From: Arcobacter roscoffensis
GTDB taxonomy: Bacteria; Campylobacterota; Campylobacteria; Campylobacterales; Arcobacteraceae
Reading direction: 5' to 3'
DNA length: 64,000 nt
NCBI RefSeq assembly: GCF_024267655.1
Contig: NZ_CP100595.1
Span: 1,302,001 to 1,366,000 of the forward strand
The notes under the pieces were generated by a model. It did not search any database. It saw only the letters and a program-made list of their open reading frames with translations, and was not told the origin of the DNA. A program made the translations under genes and the position numbers. Position 1 is the first letter of the stretch. Each line of letters opens with the position of its first letter. Positions 1 to 10,054 of this stretch are shown one piece after another.

Positions 1-110
1 GCATTATCAACTTTAGCTGTCATTACATTTATAATTTCATCTTTTTGAAGCGCATTTGCACCAGTGATTAAAAATGTTAATAGAAGTAAAACTTTTAATA
101 TATTTTTCAT
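1..110 (-). CDS. mlaC: MlaC-like phospholipid-transport periplasmic protein (N-terminal fragment)
   Basis: Only the first 36 codons lie in the window; the gene runs off the left edge. They encode a signal peptide (MKNILKVLLLLTFLITGANA) followed by a short charged stretch typical of the mature start of MlaC/Ttg2D proteins. MlaC shuttles phospholipids through the periplasm between the outer-membrane MlaA and the inner-membrane MlaFEDB transporter. The start lies only 5 bases after the MlaA stop on the same strand, which supports the identification through context. The sequence seen is too short to prove the family by itself. Confidence 0.6.
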   Translation of the reverse strand, partial: MKNILKVLLLLTFLITGANALQKDEIINVMTAKVDN

Positions 111-115
111 TTAAT

Positions 116-934
116 TTATTCCTTTATTTGTTGATTTCTTCTTTGCTCATAAATATCCCTTAAAAATGGATATAAATCTAAAGCATCTTTTTTGATATTT
201 TCATATTGACCTAGTTTTAAAGAAACACTATTTACAGTGTTTACTCCTGTAATAGCCATAGCTTCGATACTATTATTTGGTATTTTATATCCTATATCAC
301 TTGAACCTGTTACAGATATAGGACTTACATATCCATCTGGAATCATACTAAATACATCTCTTAGGTTTGAAGGTCCAAGTAGTGGTAAAACTATATGAAA
401 GCCATTTCCTACACCATAGTGCCCAAGTGTTTGTCCAAAGTCTTCATCATATTGTTTCCAGTTAAGCTCAGAAGTAGCTGGATCCATAAATCCGCCTAAT
501 CCCCAAATTGTATTTACTACAAATCTTCCTACCTCAACACCTGCATTTTCAAATTTAAGTTGTAAAACATTGTTTGTAAACCTAATTGGAAATAATAAGT
601 TATCAAAAAAGTTTGATACTCCAACTCTTACATCTTGAGGTAAAACATAAGCATAACCTTTGGCAATAGGATTCATAACATATATAAATGCATAATCATT
701 AAAAGTTGTCATAACTCTGTTGTAGCCACTTAATGGATCAAAAACTTCAGCTTTTGAGTCTTCACTAAACTCATCTGCAAATTCATCACTGAACTCATCA
801 TTAAAACTATCATCGTTTTTTGATAAAGTTGTAGATTTTTCTTGGGGCGCAGTTTTTTCTATATTGCTATTATCTTTACTTGCACAGGCATTAAAAGAAA
901 AAGCAATAAAAAGTACAAAAATAAGATTTTTCAA
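116..934 (-). CDS. mlaA: MlaA (VacJ) family outer-membrane lipoprotein
   Basis: A 272-residue protein with a lipoprotein signal peptide (lipobox FNAC, Cys17), an acidic linker rich in DEFSDEFADEF repeats (about residues 45-60), then the MlaA core beginning at DPLSGYNRVMTTFND. Family signatures include the NPIAKGYAYVLPQDVR and GVGNGFHIVLPLLGPS segments. MlaA removes mislocalised phospholipids from the outer leaflet of the outer membrane and passes them to MlaC, whose gene follows immediately. The start codon is TTG, with a GAGGA ribosome site 7-8 bases ahead. The repeated acidic linker is the only unusual part. Confidence 0.9.
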   Translation of the reverse strand: MKNLIFVLFIAFSFNACASKDNSNIEKTAPQEKSTTLSKNDDSFNDEFSDEFADEFSEDSKAEVFDPLSGYNRVMTTFNDYAFIYVMNPIAKGYAYVLPQDVRVGVSNFFDNLLFPIRFTNNVLQLKFENAGVEVGRFVVNTIWGLGGFMDPATSELNWKQYDEDFGQTLGHYGVGNGFHIVLPLLGPSNLRDVFSMIPDGYVSPISVTGSSDIGYKIPNNSIEAMAITGVNTVNSVSLKLGQYENIKKDALDLYPFLRDIYEQRRNQQIKE

Positions 935-1001
935 ATTAGTTCCTCATAATTTTATTAAATATTATATAAAAAAAATGTGAAATATATGTTGAAAGAGTTT
1001 T

Positions 1002-1874
1002 TTAGTTATTTAATTTATTTAAAATTTTTATTGCTTGAAGTGGGTCTACTTGAATACCATTTATTCTAAAAGCATAGTGTAAGTGTGGTCCTGTGATTCT
1101 TCCTGTTGCTCCACTAAGTCCTATTGTTTCACCTTTTTTTACAAAATCACCAACTTTAAAATTCATTTTACTTAAGTGATAATAACAAGAATAAACCCCA
1201 TGTCCATGATCAATTACTATTGAGTTTCCTGCATAAAATCTATTTTGTGCAATTCTTACAATTCCTGAGTTTGAAGCAATTATAGGTGTACCTACTTTTG
1301 CTCTAAAATCTGTACCACTATGATAAGATTTTAGTTGATTATTATAAACTCTTTTTGTTCCAAAGGCACTTGTGATTTTTGAGTTCATAGGATAGATAAA
1401 GTCCTCGTTCCACAAAATCTTTTCACTTATACTTCTGTAAACACTCATAGCATCTTTATACTCTTGTTTTGTTCTTTTTATTCTTTGTTTATTTGGTTTA
1501 AACTTTGACTTTGAAACAGTAATAGTTTCACTTTTATATTTCCCATCTATTACATTTAGTTTTATTGATTTGAAATATTTTTTGTCATTTTTAAAATATG
1601 AAATAATAACTTTATACTTTTTTGGCTTTTTATAATAAGAAATAGGTATTAAAGCATAGTATTCATTTTTTTTGAAACTATTTTTTTTAAAATTTAAATT
1701 TAGTGTTTCTTTATCTAGTAGCGTTAATTTTGCATTGGAAATATCCTTTGCTTGAAGCCTTAAAAGTGCTGTTTGTGCATTTTTTATAGTGTTTTCTTCA
1801 AAGAAAAGCTTTAACTCTTGAGCGTATGTAAAATTGAATAATAAAGTAAGTAGTATAAGTTTTTTAATCATCAT
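1002..1874 (-). CDS. M23 family peptidoglycan endopeptidase
   Basis: About 290 residues with an N-terminal signal peptide (MIKKLILLTLLFNFTYA) and a C-terminal LytM/M23 zinc metallopeptidase domain (about residues 165-285). The zinc motifs are visible: HSGTDFRAKVGTPI (His and Asp ligands) and GPHLHYAF (HxH). The N-terminal half has the beta-rich character of a domain packed against M23 cores. It is expected to cut peptidoglycan cross-bridges in the periplasm; because all catalytic residues are present it is more likely an active enzyme than an EnvC-type activator. The ATG at 1874 (or 1871) gives a clean signal peptide; a longer TTG start at 1889 is less likely. It is divergent from aspA. Confidence 0.85.
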   Translation of the reverse strand: MMIKKLILLTLLFNFTYAQELKLFFEENTIKNAQTALLRLQAKDISNAKLTLLDKETLNLNFKKNSFKKNEYYALIPISYYKKPKKYKVIISYFKNDKKYFKSIKLNVIDGKYKSETITVSKSKFKPNKQRIKRTKQEYKDAMSVYRSISEKILWNEDFIYPMNSKITSAFGTKRVYNNQLKSYHSGTDFRAKVGTPIIASNSGIVRIAQNRFYAGNSIVIDHGHGVYSCYYHLSKMNFKVGDFVKKGETIGLSGATGRITGPHLHYAFRINGIQVDPLQAIKILNKLNN

Positions 1875-1967
1875 ACGAAATTGTAACAAAATCTCTTTAA
1901 AGTTTAAACAAACTAATATAAAAACACAGTAGAATTAATGATAATAAAAATATTGCTGAGGTTATTT

Positions 1968-3386
1968 ATGAAAAAAAAGTACAGAATAGAGTGTGATTTA
2001 TTAGGTGAAAAAGAGATTTCAAATAAATATTATTATGGAATTCAAACATTAAGAGCAAAAGAGAACTTTTCAATATCAGGTGTTCCTTTGTCAAACTTTC
2101 CCAAACTTATTATTGCCCTAGCTCAGGTTAAAAAAGCTTCTGCTCTAGCCAATAATAAACTTGGATTACTGGATGATGAAATTTGTAATGCTATTTGTAG
2201 TGCTTGTGATGAGCTTTTTGCAAAAAAATATCATAAACAGTTTATAGTTGATGTGATACAAGGAGGTGCAGGAACTTCTACAAATATGAATGCAAATGAA
2301 GTAATAGCAAATATTGCATTAGAGTTAATAGGAAAGAAAAAAGGTGAGTATGAGTTTATTCATCCAAATAATCATGTAAATATGTCTCAATCTACAAACG
2401 ATGTATATCCAACAGCTGTACGATTAGCTCTTTATGAATACCTTTGTAAGCTTCAAAATAAGATGGAAGTTTTAAAAGAATCATTTTCAACTAAAGCAAA
2501 AGAGTTTGAAAAGATTATAAAAATGGGAAGAACACAACTTCAAGATGCAGTTCCTATGACTTTAGGGCAAGAGTTTAACTCTTTTGCTTTAATGATTGAT
2601 GATGATATAAAAGTAATTGAGATGGTAAAAGGTTTAGTTGCTCAAATGAATTTGGGTGGTACTGCGATTGGTACAGGAATAAATACAGATTCTAAGTATG
2701 CAGCTTTAGTAAAAGAGAAACTTGAAGAAGTTACAAATAGACCTTTTGTTACAGCTTGTGACTTAGTAAAAGCAACACAAGATACTTCAACTTTTGTTCA
2801 TGTATCAGGGGTTTTAAAATCAATTGCTACAAAAATATCTAAAATTTGTAATGACTTAAGACTTTTAAGTAGTGGCCCTAGAACGGGAATAAATGAAATA
2901 AATCTACCAAAAATGCAACCAGGAAGTTCTATAATGCCTGGAAAAGTAAATCCAGTAATTCCAGAAGTTGTAAATCAAGTAGCCTTTCAAGTAATAGGTT
3001 ATGATACGACTATTTCACTTGCAAGTGAAGGAGGGCAGTTACAACTAAATGTATTTGAGCCAATAATAGCTTATAATCTTTTTCAATCTGTAAATATGAT
3101 GTGTAATGCCTTTGAGACATTGGCATTTAAATGTGTTGATGGAATTACGGCAAATGAAGATGTATGTAAAAATCAAGTATTAAATTCTATTGGTTTAGTA
3201 ACAGCACTTAATCCTTATATAGGTTATCACAATGCAACAGCAGTTGCAAAAGAGGCATTAAATACAAATAGAAGTGTATATGATATAGTTTTAGAAAAAA
3301 AATTATTATCTAAAGAGCAGTTAGATGAGTATTTGAAACCAGAGAATATGACTCATCCCTCATTTTCAGGTGAATGTAAACTTTAA
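1968..3386 (+). CDS. aspA: Aspartate ammonia-lyase
   Basis: A 472-residue member of the aspartase/fumarase superfamily, converting L-aspartate to fumarate and ammonia. The superfamily signature loop [11 protein letters not shown] is present, as are the TSTNMNANEV and MSQSTNDVYPTA active-site segments, and the opening YRIECDLLGEKEI is aspartase-like. A second superfamily member at 21256 is clearly FumC, so the two have distinct roles: this one feeds amino-acid carbon to fumarate. The start is placed at 1968, where GAGG lies about 7 bases ahead; an in-frame ATG at 1938 has no ribosome site. The product probably supplies fumarate for respiration or the TCA cycle. Confidence 0.9.
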   Translation: MKKKYRIECDLLGEKEISNKYYYGIQTLRAKENFSISGVPLSNFPKLIIALAQVKKASALANNKLGLLDDEICNAICSACDELFAKKYHKQFIVDVIQGGAGTSTNMNANEVIANIALELIGKKKGEYEFIHPNNHVNMSQSTNDVYPTAVRLALYEYLCKLQNKMEVLKESFSTKAKEFEKIIKMGRTQLQDAVPMTLGQEFNSFALMIDDDIKVIEMVKGLVAQMNLGGTAIGTGINTDSKYAALVKEKLEEVTNRPFVTACDLVKATQDTSTFVHVSGVLKSIATKISKICNDLRLLSSGPRTGINEINLPKMQPGSSIMPGKVNPVIPEVVNQVAFQVIGYDTTISLASEGGQLQLNVFEPIIAYNLFQSVNMMCNAFETLAFKCVDGITANEDVCKNQVLNSIGLVTALNPYIGYHNATAVAKEALNTNRSVYDIVLEKKLLSKEQLDEYLKPENMTHPSFSGECKL

Positions 3387-3408
3387 TATAATGGCATCTT
3401 TATTACAA

Positions 3409-3441
3409 ACTTGTTATAATCCCCACAAAAAACATAATTGG
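3409..3441 (+). promoter_or_regulatory. Promoter upstream of the YebC-family gene
   Basis: The sequence TTGTTATAAT ending at 3420 contains a perfect TATAAT (3415-3420) with an extended-type TTG before it. It lies about 30 bases upstream of the ATG at 3452, whose ribosome site is GGAG. There is no convincing -35 hexamer, as is usual in Campylobacterota. Confidence 0.45.
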
Positions 3442-3451
3442 AGTATTTTTT

Positions 3452-4162
3452 ATGGGTAGAGCCTTTGAGTATAGAAAAGCCGCAAAAATGAAAAGATGGG
3501 GAGCAATGTCTAGAGTTTTCCCTAAACTAGCAAAAACTATTGAGATAGCTGCAAAAGCAGGTGGAGCTGATCCTGAGATGAACTCAGCATTAAGAACTGC
3601 TATTTTAAATGCAAAAGCTGAAAATATGCCAAAAACAAATATTGAAGCAGCTATCAAAAGAGCAACTGGAAAAGATTCTGCAAACTATACAGATGTAAAC
3701 TTTGAAGGTAAGGGACCTCATGGTGTTTTAATTTTTGTTGAAACAGCAACAGATAACAACACAAGAACAGTTGCAAATGTAAAAATGCACTTTAATAAAA
3801 ATGGTGGTTCAATGGCACCAACTGGTTCATTAGAGTTTATGTTTGATAGAAAAGCTATTTTTGAATTTAATAAAGCTGATGATACGGATTTAGAAGAGTT
3901 AGAGTTAGAACTAATCGATGCTGGTCTTGAAGAGATTGAAGAAGAAGATGGTATTGTATTAGTTACTGCTGATTATAAAGATTTTGGTACTTTAAATAAA
4001 GCCTTTGAAGATATGGGAATTGAACTTACAAAAGCTAAATTAGAGAGAATCTCAAATAATCCTCAAGAATTTTCAGAAGAACAGCAAGAAGAAATCGGAA
4101 AGTTATTAGAAAAACTTGAAGATGATGATGATGTTCAAGCTGTATATACAAACATGGCATAG
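3452..4162 (+). CDS. YebC/PmpR family transcription or translation regulator
   Basis: A 236-residue protein with the characteristic opening [20 protein letters not shown], the [15 protein letters not shown] segment and the [17 protein letters not shown] segment. Length and motifs match the YebC/TACO1 family. Members have been described as DNA-binding regulators and as ribosome-associated factors that relieve stalling at proline stretches; the sequence alone does not decide which applies here. The C-terminal third is acidic. It stands alone between aspA and a terminator, with its own promoter. Confidence 0.92.
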   Translation: MGRAFEYRKAAKMKRWGAMSRVFPKLAKTIEIAAKAGGADPEMNSALRTAILNAKAENMPKTNIEAAIKRATGKDSANYTDVNFEGKGPHGVLIFVETATDNNTRTVANVKMHFNKNGGSMAPTGSLEFMFDRKAIFEFNKADDTDLEELELELIDAGLEEIEEEDGIVLVTADYKDFGTLNKAFEDMGIELTKAKLERISNNPQEFSEEQQEEIGKLLEKLEDDDDVQAVYTNMA

Positions 4163-4167
4163 CCTAT

Positions 4168-4191
4168 AAAATAGAGGTTTCCCTCTATTTT
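4168..4191 (+). terminator. Rho-independent terminator after the YebC-family gene
   Basis: The 10-bp stem AAAATAGAGG / CCTCTATTTT with a 4-base loop starts 5 bases after the stop codon. Confidence 0.75.
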
Positions 4192-4308
4192 GTACTTTTA
4201 ATAAACTTATTTATAAATATAAAGTGTAAAATTTTTACTTTTTTTAAACTAATTTAATTATTATTTACATTATAATGAAGACTAATAAATTTAGTCTGGA
4301 ATCATAAA

Positions 4309-7300
4309 GTGAACCTTTTAAAAATACTTATCTTCATATCAATAACTTTTACATATGCAATATCATCAGATATTATAAAAATTGTTTATAACTCTAATAC
4401 ACCTCCTTTAAAGTTTACTGATAAAAATAACCAAGCAAATGGAATGCTTATTGATATATGGAAGCTTTGGGCTAAAAAAACAAATACAAAAGTTGAATTT
4501 GTAGAGGCTTCATGGGAAGATACTCTTAAAATGGTAAAAGATGGAGAAGCTGATATTCATGCAGGATTATATTATACAAAACAAAGAGATAAGTTTTTAG
4601 AATATTCGAAGACTGTTTTGTTTAATAATAAAAAATATTTCTTTTACAGTGATAAATTAGAAAAGATAGAAGATATAAACAAATTTAAACCCTATGTAGT
4701 CGCTGTTGATAATGGTTATCCTGTTTCATTTATGAAAAAAAATCATAGTAATCTTTATATAAAAGAATTCCCAAATGCAAACTTAGCAAATGAATCTTTT
4801 TTTAGTGATAACCAAAAAGTTGTTTTATCTTCATTGGCAACTTTATATTATTATATAAAAAGAAATAATATTGATGAATCGAAGTTTCAATACAATGAAT
4901 ATACTTATGCTTATTCAAAACAATATTTAGGTGCAGTAAAAGAAGGTAACTTAGAATTATTAAAGAAAATAGATAATGGCTTTAAGTTAATAAGTAAAGA
5001 AGAATTTGATTTTATCGAACTTAAATGGACTAAAGAGCTTGATATAAATAAGGTCGAGGAAGAAACTTCAAATAGTATGCTTTCAAAAGAACAAATTAAT
5101 TTTTTAGATAAAAAAGAAGAGATTAGCATGTGTGTTGATCCAAGTTGGTTACCCTTTGAAAATATAGATAATGGTAAGCATATGGGTTTAGTTGCTGATA
5201 TTTTTACTCTTTTTGAGGAAAAATTAAAACATCCAATTACTCTTATTTCAACTCAAACATGGAGTGAAAGTTTAAATTTTGCCAAAGAAAGAAAATGTGA
5301 CATAATAAGTGCAGCTGCATTAACACCTGAAAGAAAGAAATATTTAGATTTTTCAAAACCTTATTTAAGATTTCCACAAGTTATTGTAACAAGAGAAAAA
5401 GAACCATTTATTGTTGACTTTAATGAAATTATTCATAAAAAAATTGGTGTAGTTAAAGACTCAGCTGTAGTAGAGCTACTTCTTAAAAAATATCCAAATA
5501 TTAATTTGATTGAAATAGATGATGTATCAGAAGGTTTATATAAAGTTAGTAGTGGCGAATTATATGGTTTTGTAAATACAACTGCTGCTGTAAGTTATGC
5601 AATAGCAAAAAGTGGAATGACAAATCTTAAGATTGCTGCAAAGGCTGATATTGATTATTTTTTAAGAGTTGCCATTAGAAATGATGAACCACAACTTGTA
5701 GATATTTTTAATAGGCTAATTAGTGAAGTAGATAAGGTAAAAATTGAAGAGATTAAAGATAATTGGCTAACTGTAAAAACACAAGAGATAGTTGATTATA
5801 GTTTGATTTATAAAATTTTAGGTGTATCTATTTTTATTTTAGGTTTTATTTTATATTGGAATAGAAAATTAAAGCAAGAAATAAGTGAAAGAATTATAGC
5901 CCAAGAAAAGTTAAATAAATTTATGCAAGTAATTGAACAAAGTAAAGTTTCAATCATACTTACAGACAAAAGTGGAGTTATAGAGTATGTAAATCCTTTT
6001 TGTATAAAGAAAACAGGTTTCTCTCATAATGATTTTATTGGCTCGAAACCAAGTATATTAAAGTCTGGCTACCAAGATGTAAGTTTTTATGATAATTTAT
6101 GGTCAACTATTCTTTCTGGAAAAACTTGGAGTGGTGAGTTTTCTAATAAGAAAAAAAATGGTAATGTTTTTTGGGAAAGTGCTGTAATTGCACCTATTTT
6201 TGATAATGATGGGAAAATAAAATATTTTGCATCAATTAAAGAAGACATAACAGAAAAAGTAAAAGTACAAGAAGAGTTAGTTGTAGCACAAAAAGAAGCA
6301 GATAGTGCAAATAAAGCAAAATCAGATTTTTTAGCAAAAATGAGTCATGAAATTAGAACTCCAATGAATGCTGTTTTAGGGATGTTATATTTACTTGAAA
6401 AAACGCAACTTAATACAACTCAAGAAAATTACATAAAAAAAGCTCATGGTGCAGCTAATTCTTTATTGGGTGTTATTAATGATATCTTAGATTTTTCTAA
6501 AATTGAAGCAGACAAGCTGGAAATTAAAAATGAAGAGATAAATATTCATATTTTGATTAATGATATTATGAGTGTAATGAGTGTAAAAGCTGAAGAGAAT
6601 GAATTAGAACTTTTAACTTATTATGATAAAGAGTTTCCTATCCATATAATAAGTGATCCTCTAAGAATATCTCAGATCTTAAACAATCTATTGTCAAATG
6701 CAATAAAATTTACTACAAAAGGTGAAGTTTTAGTTTCAACAAAGTTAGTAAGCCAAAATAGTAATGAAGCAATTTTAAAGTTCAGTGTTAAAGATACAGG
6801 AATTGGCGTTTCAAAAGAGAATCAAAAGAAACTATTCCAAGAGTTTTCTCAGGTTGATAGTTCTGCAACAAGAAGCTTTGCAGGAACTGGTCTAGGTTTA
6901 GCAATTTCTAAAAAGCTAACAAATTTACTTGGTGGTGAAATCTGGGTCGAAGAGAGTATGGAAGGTGTTGGTACAACTATTTGTTTTACTATAAAAGTAA
7001 AGCTAATGAACCAGGACTCTTCTAAAAATTATTCATTACCTACACATATGTCTAATTTAAGTGTATTGATTGTGGATGATAACTTTACAGCATGTGAAGT
7101 TCTAAAAGAGATGTTAGAGTCATTTAAATATAGTGTTGATGTAGTTTTTAATGGATTAGATGCAATTAATATAGTACAAAAGTATGATTATGATATGGTA
7201 TTTTTAGATTACAAAATGCCTGGATTAAATGGTATAAAAACATATACTGAGTATAAAAATATACTAAAAGAAAAAACTCCTAAAACCTTGTTGGTGACAG

Positions 7301-8502
7301 CATATTCACAGGAGCTTATAAACGAGAATGTTGAAGATGCTGGAATAAAAGGTTATTTAACAAAACCTGTTTCTCCATCTACTTTATATGATTCAATTAT
7401 AAATATAATGAATGAAAATAGAATTATCTATGATAATACTAAAAATTTAAAATATTCAAATCAAGTACTAGAATCTTGTGATGTTTTATTAGTTGAAGAT
7501 AATAAATTAAATCAAGAGTTTGCTATTTCAATTTTAGAGTCATTTAATTTAATTGTTGATTTGGCAAATAACGGCTTGGAAGCAATTGAGAAAGTAAATT
7601 CAAAAAAATATAAATTAGTTCTTATGGATATTCAAATGCCAAAACTTGATGGCTTAGAAGCAACGAGAAGAATAAGAACTTTAGATAATGAGTATTTTAA
7701 AAATATTCCAATTATTGCATTAAGTGCAAATGCACTTGTCGGAGATAAAGAAAAGAGTTTAAGTGCTGGAATGAATGAACACATAACAAAACCAATAAAT
7801 CCAGATGAATTATATACAACGCTCAAAAAATATATAAAAGAAGTGGATGTTAAAATACCTAATGCTAGTATTCAAAGTACAGATAGTACTAAAGAGATAA
7901 TAGAGTTTGAAATAATATCAAAACTAGATAAAAAAGTTTTAAATATAGATGAAGCAATGAGTAGAATGTCTAATAATGAGACTGCATATATAAAAATTCT
8001 AGAGCAATTTAAAGAACACTATGCTGAAATATTTGTTGAACTTGAAAAGCTTTTTGAGAATAAAGATATTTTAACATTAGATAAGAAAATACATGAATTA
8101 AAAGGGATATCTGGTAATTTAGCGGCAAAAGAGTTGTTTCATAATTTGCTTGAAATCAATAGTTATTTACAAAAAGGTAAACTTCCTACTGTTGAGATTT
8201 TTAAAGCAACAAAAAATAGTTTAGATGATGTAATAAAAGAGATCAATAAAATCACACAAGAAAATATTATTAAGAGTAAACAGTTTGATATTAATATTGT
8301 GATAGATTTACTATATAATATAAAAAACAATTTAAACAGTGATATTGTAAAGTGTGAAGAAAATATGAATACTTTAAAATCTTATCTAACAGAAGATTAC
8401 TTAGACTATTCTTCAAAACTACAAAAAGCATTAAATGAATTTGATTTAGATAAAGTAGATGTGTTAATTGAATCATTTTTAAAGGAACTAAATAATGAAT
8501 AG
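4309..8502 (+). CDS. Hybrid sensor histidine kinase with two periplasmic solute-binding domains, PAS, two receivers and HPt
   Basis: A 1397-residue membrane sensor. Order: signal peptide (1-18), two SBP_bac_3-type periplasmic binding domains (about 22-250 and 265-495), one membrane helix (about 500-520), PAS (about 535-650), dimerisation/phosphoacceptor domain with His680 in MSHEIRTPMNAVLG, HATPase (about 780-895, with GTGLGLAISKK), receiver 1 (Asp967, FLDYKMPG), receiver 2 (Asp1107, MDIQMPKLDG) and an HPt domain with His1262 in HELKG. This is the BarA/EvgS-type multistep phosphorelay layout; tandem binding domains suggest amino-acid-like or similar ligands. The start is GTG with a weak GGA ahead. 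It overlaps the next gene by 8 bases, so the two products probably act together. Confidence 0.88.
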   Translation: MNLLKILIFISITFTYAISSDIIKIVYNSNTPPLKFTDKNNQANGMLIDIWKLWAKKTNTKVEFVEASWEDTLKMVKDGEADIHAGLYYTKQRDKFLEYSKTVLFNNKKYFFYSDKLEKIEDINKFKPYVVAVDNGYPVSFMKKNHSNLYIKEFPNANLANESFFSDNQKVVLSSLATLYYYIKRNNIDESKFQYNEYTYAYSKQYLGAVKEGNLELLKKIDNGFKLISKEEFDFIELKWTKELDINKVEEETSNSMLSKEQINFLDKKEEISMCVDPSWLPFENIDNGKHMGLVADIFTLFEEKLKHPITLISTQTWSESLNFAKERKCDIISAAALTPERKKYLDFSKPYLRFPQVIVTREKEPFIVDFNEIIHKKIGVVKDSAVVELLLKKYPNINLIEIDDVSEGLYKVSSGELYGFVNTTAAVSYAIAKSGMTNLKIAAKADIDYFLRVAIRNDEPQLVDIFNRLISEVDKVKIEEIKDNWLTVKTQEIVDYSLIYKILGVSIFILGFILYWNRKLKQEISERIIAQEKLNKFMQVIEQSKVSIILTDKSGVIEYVNPFCIKKTGFSHNDFIGSKPSILKSGYQDVSFYDNLWSTILSGKTWSGEFSNKKKNGNVFWESAVIAPIFDNDGKIKYFASIKEDITEKVKVQEELVVAQKEADSANKAKSDFLAKMSHEIRTPMNAVLGMLYLLEKTQLNTTQENYIKKAHGAANSLLGVINDILDFSKIEADKLEIKNEEINIHILINDIMSVMSVKAEENELELLTYYDKEFPIHIISDPLRISQILNNLLSNAIKFTTKGEVLVSTKLVSQNSNEAILKFSVKDTGIGVSKENQKKLFQEFSQVDSSATRSFAGTGLGLAISKKLTNLLGGEIWVEESMEGVGTTICFTIKVKLMNQDSSKNYSLPTHMSNLSVLIVDDNFTACEVLKEMLESFKYSVDVVFNGLDAINIVQKYDYDMVFLDYKMPGLNGIKTYTEYKNILKEKTPKTLLVTAYSQELINENVEDAGIKGYLTKPVSPSTLYDSIINIMNENRIIYDNTKNLKYSNQVLESCDVLLVEDNKLNQEFAISILESFNLIVDLANNGLEAIEKVNSKKYKLVLMDIQMPKLDGLEATRRIRTLDNEYFKNIPIIALSANALVGDKEKSLSAGMNEHITKPINPDELYTTLKKYIKEVDVKIPNASIQSTDSTKEIIEFEIISKLDKKVLNIDEAMSRMSNNETAYIKILEQFKEHYAEIFVELEKLFENKDILTLDKKIHELKGISGNLAAKELFHNLLEINSYLQKGKLPTVEIFKATKNSLDDVIKEINKITQENIIKSKQFDINIVIDLLYNIKNNLNSDIVKCEENMNTLKSYLTEDYLDYSSKLQKALNEFDLDKVDVLIESFLKELNNE

Positions 8503-10033
8503 TAAACCTAGAGTTTTAATAGTAGATGATGTATCCTCAAATATTCATCTATTAATGAATATTTTAAAAGATGATTATACATTAATAGCTGCAACAAATG
8601 GAGAAAAAGCAATATCTCTAACAAATATGGACCCACAACCAGATATAATTTTACTTGATGTTGTTATGCCTGATATGGATGGTTATGAAGTTTGTAGAAG
8701 ATTAAAACAAAACAAACAAACAGCCCATATTCCAATAGTTTTTGTTACTTCTTTAAATAGTACTGAACAACAAGAAGAAGCTATTAATGTTGGTGCGATT
8801 GATTTTATAACAAAGCCTTTATCTAGAAATATAGTATTACATAAAGTTAAGACATATATTAATTTAAATAGTTTAAATGATAAAAAAGACTCAATATCTA
8901 TTAGAAAATTAAAAGATACTAATACGAAAATAATCAAGCCCTCTATTTTGGTTGTAGATGATACTCCTGAAAACATTCAAGTTATGATACAGGTTTTAAA
9001 AAATGAATACATAGTAACTGTAGCTACAAGTGGGGCAAAAGCCTTAGAGATACTTAGTAATGGTTTATCTCCTGATTTAATATTATTAGATGTAGTCATG
9101 CCTAAGATGAATGGATATGAGTTCTGTGAGCTTATAAATCTAGATGATAAGTATAAACACATACCAATTATCTTTGTAACAATATTAGAACATGAAAAAG
9201 ATATTGTAAAAGGTTTTGAATTGGGTGCAGTTGATTATGTTGTTAAACCAATAGAGCCAATAGTTTTAAAAGCTAGAATAAACACACATTTAAAATTGAA
9301 AGGTTATAGTGACAAGTTAATTGAAGATATAAGAGTAAAAGAAGATTTGATTATAAATCAATCAAAACTTGCACTTTTAGGTGAGATGTTTGAAAATGTT
9401 ACTCATCAATGGAAACAACCACTATCTTCAATTAATGTAACAACTACAGGAATTAAAATACAAAAAGACTATAATCAACTAGATGATGAAAAACTATTGA
9501 ATGGTTTAAACACAATAGAAAATGCAGTAAAGTATTTATCTGATACAGTTGATGATTTTGGAAACTTTTTGATAAATGATTCTAAAAAATATGAGTTTAA
9601 TATTGAAGTATTAATATCTAGAACGCTAAATTTATTAAGTCCTAAACTTGCTGATTATTCTATTATAGTAGAGAATAACGTGGAAAATGTTTTACTTATA
9701 AATTATGAAAATGATTTAATGCAAGTTTTAATGAATATTATTTTAAATGCTTTAGATAAATTAGTTAATGTAAAAGGTAATAGAAAAATTATAATAGATT
9801 CCACACATAATGAAAACAGTATAACTATAAGAGTTCAAGATAATGCAGGAGGGGTTAATCCTGAAAACATTGATTGTATTTTTGATAAGTACTTTACAAC
9901 TAAATCTAAAAAAGAGGGAAGAGGTTTAGGTCTTTTTATAAGTAAAAAAATTGTTGAAGATAGATTAAGTGGAGAAATTAATGTAAGCAATATTAGTGAC
10001 GGTGCTTGTTTTGAAATTGTTTTAAGTATTTAG
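8495..10033 (+). CDS. Histidine kinase with two N-terminal receiver domains
   Basis: A 512-residue cytoplasmic protein with two CheY-like receivers (phosphoacceptors Asp55 and Asp199, each in an ILLDVVMP-type motif, with the acidic pair, Thr and Lys also present), then an atypical H-box with His304 in VTHQWKQPLSSI and a HATPase domain ending DNAGGVNPENI...GRGLGLFISKK. No membrane segment or DNA-binding domain is present. It starts inside the end of the preceding hybrid kinase gene, so it probably receives phosphate from that protein's HPt domain and modulates its own kinase output. The final output protein is not encoded next door. Confidence 0.85.
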   Translation: MNSKPRVLIVDDVSSNIHLLMNILKDDYTLIAATNGEKAISLTNMDPQPDIILLDVVMPDMDGYEVCRRLKQNKQTAHIPIVFVTSLNSTEQQEEAINVGAIDFITKPLSRNIVLHKVKTYINLNSLNDKKDSISIRKLKDTNTKIIKPSILVVDDTPENIQVMIQVLKNEYIVTVATSGAKALEILSNGLSPDLILLDVVMPKMNGYEFCELINLDDKYKHIPIIFVTILEHEKDIVKGFELGAVDYVVKPIEPIVLKARINTHLKLKGYSDKLIEDIRVKEDLIINQSKLALLGEMFENVTHQWKQPLSSINVTTTGIKIQKDYNQLDDEKLLNGLNTIENAVKYLSDTVDDFGNFLINDSKKYEFNIEVLISRTLNLLSPKLADYSIIVENNVENVLLINYENDLMQVLMNIILNALDKLVNVKGNRKIIIDSTHNENSITIRVQDNAGGVNPENIDCIFDKYFTTKSKKEGRGLGLFISKKIVEDRLSGEINVSNISDGACFEIVLSI

Positions 10034-10054
10034 AAGAAGTTTAACTTCTTCTAA
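10030..10054. terminator. Bidirectional terminator between convergent genes
   Basis: A perfect 10-bp stem, TTAGAAGAAG / CTTCTTCTAA, with loop TTTAA. It overlaps both stop codons of the convergent kinase and M48 genes and can serve either strand. Confidence 0.7.
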
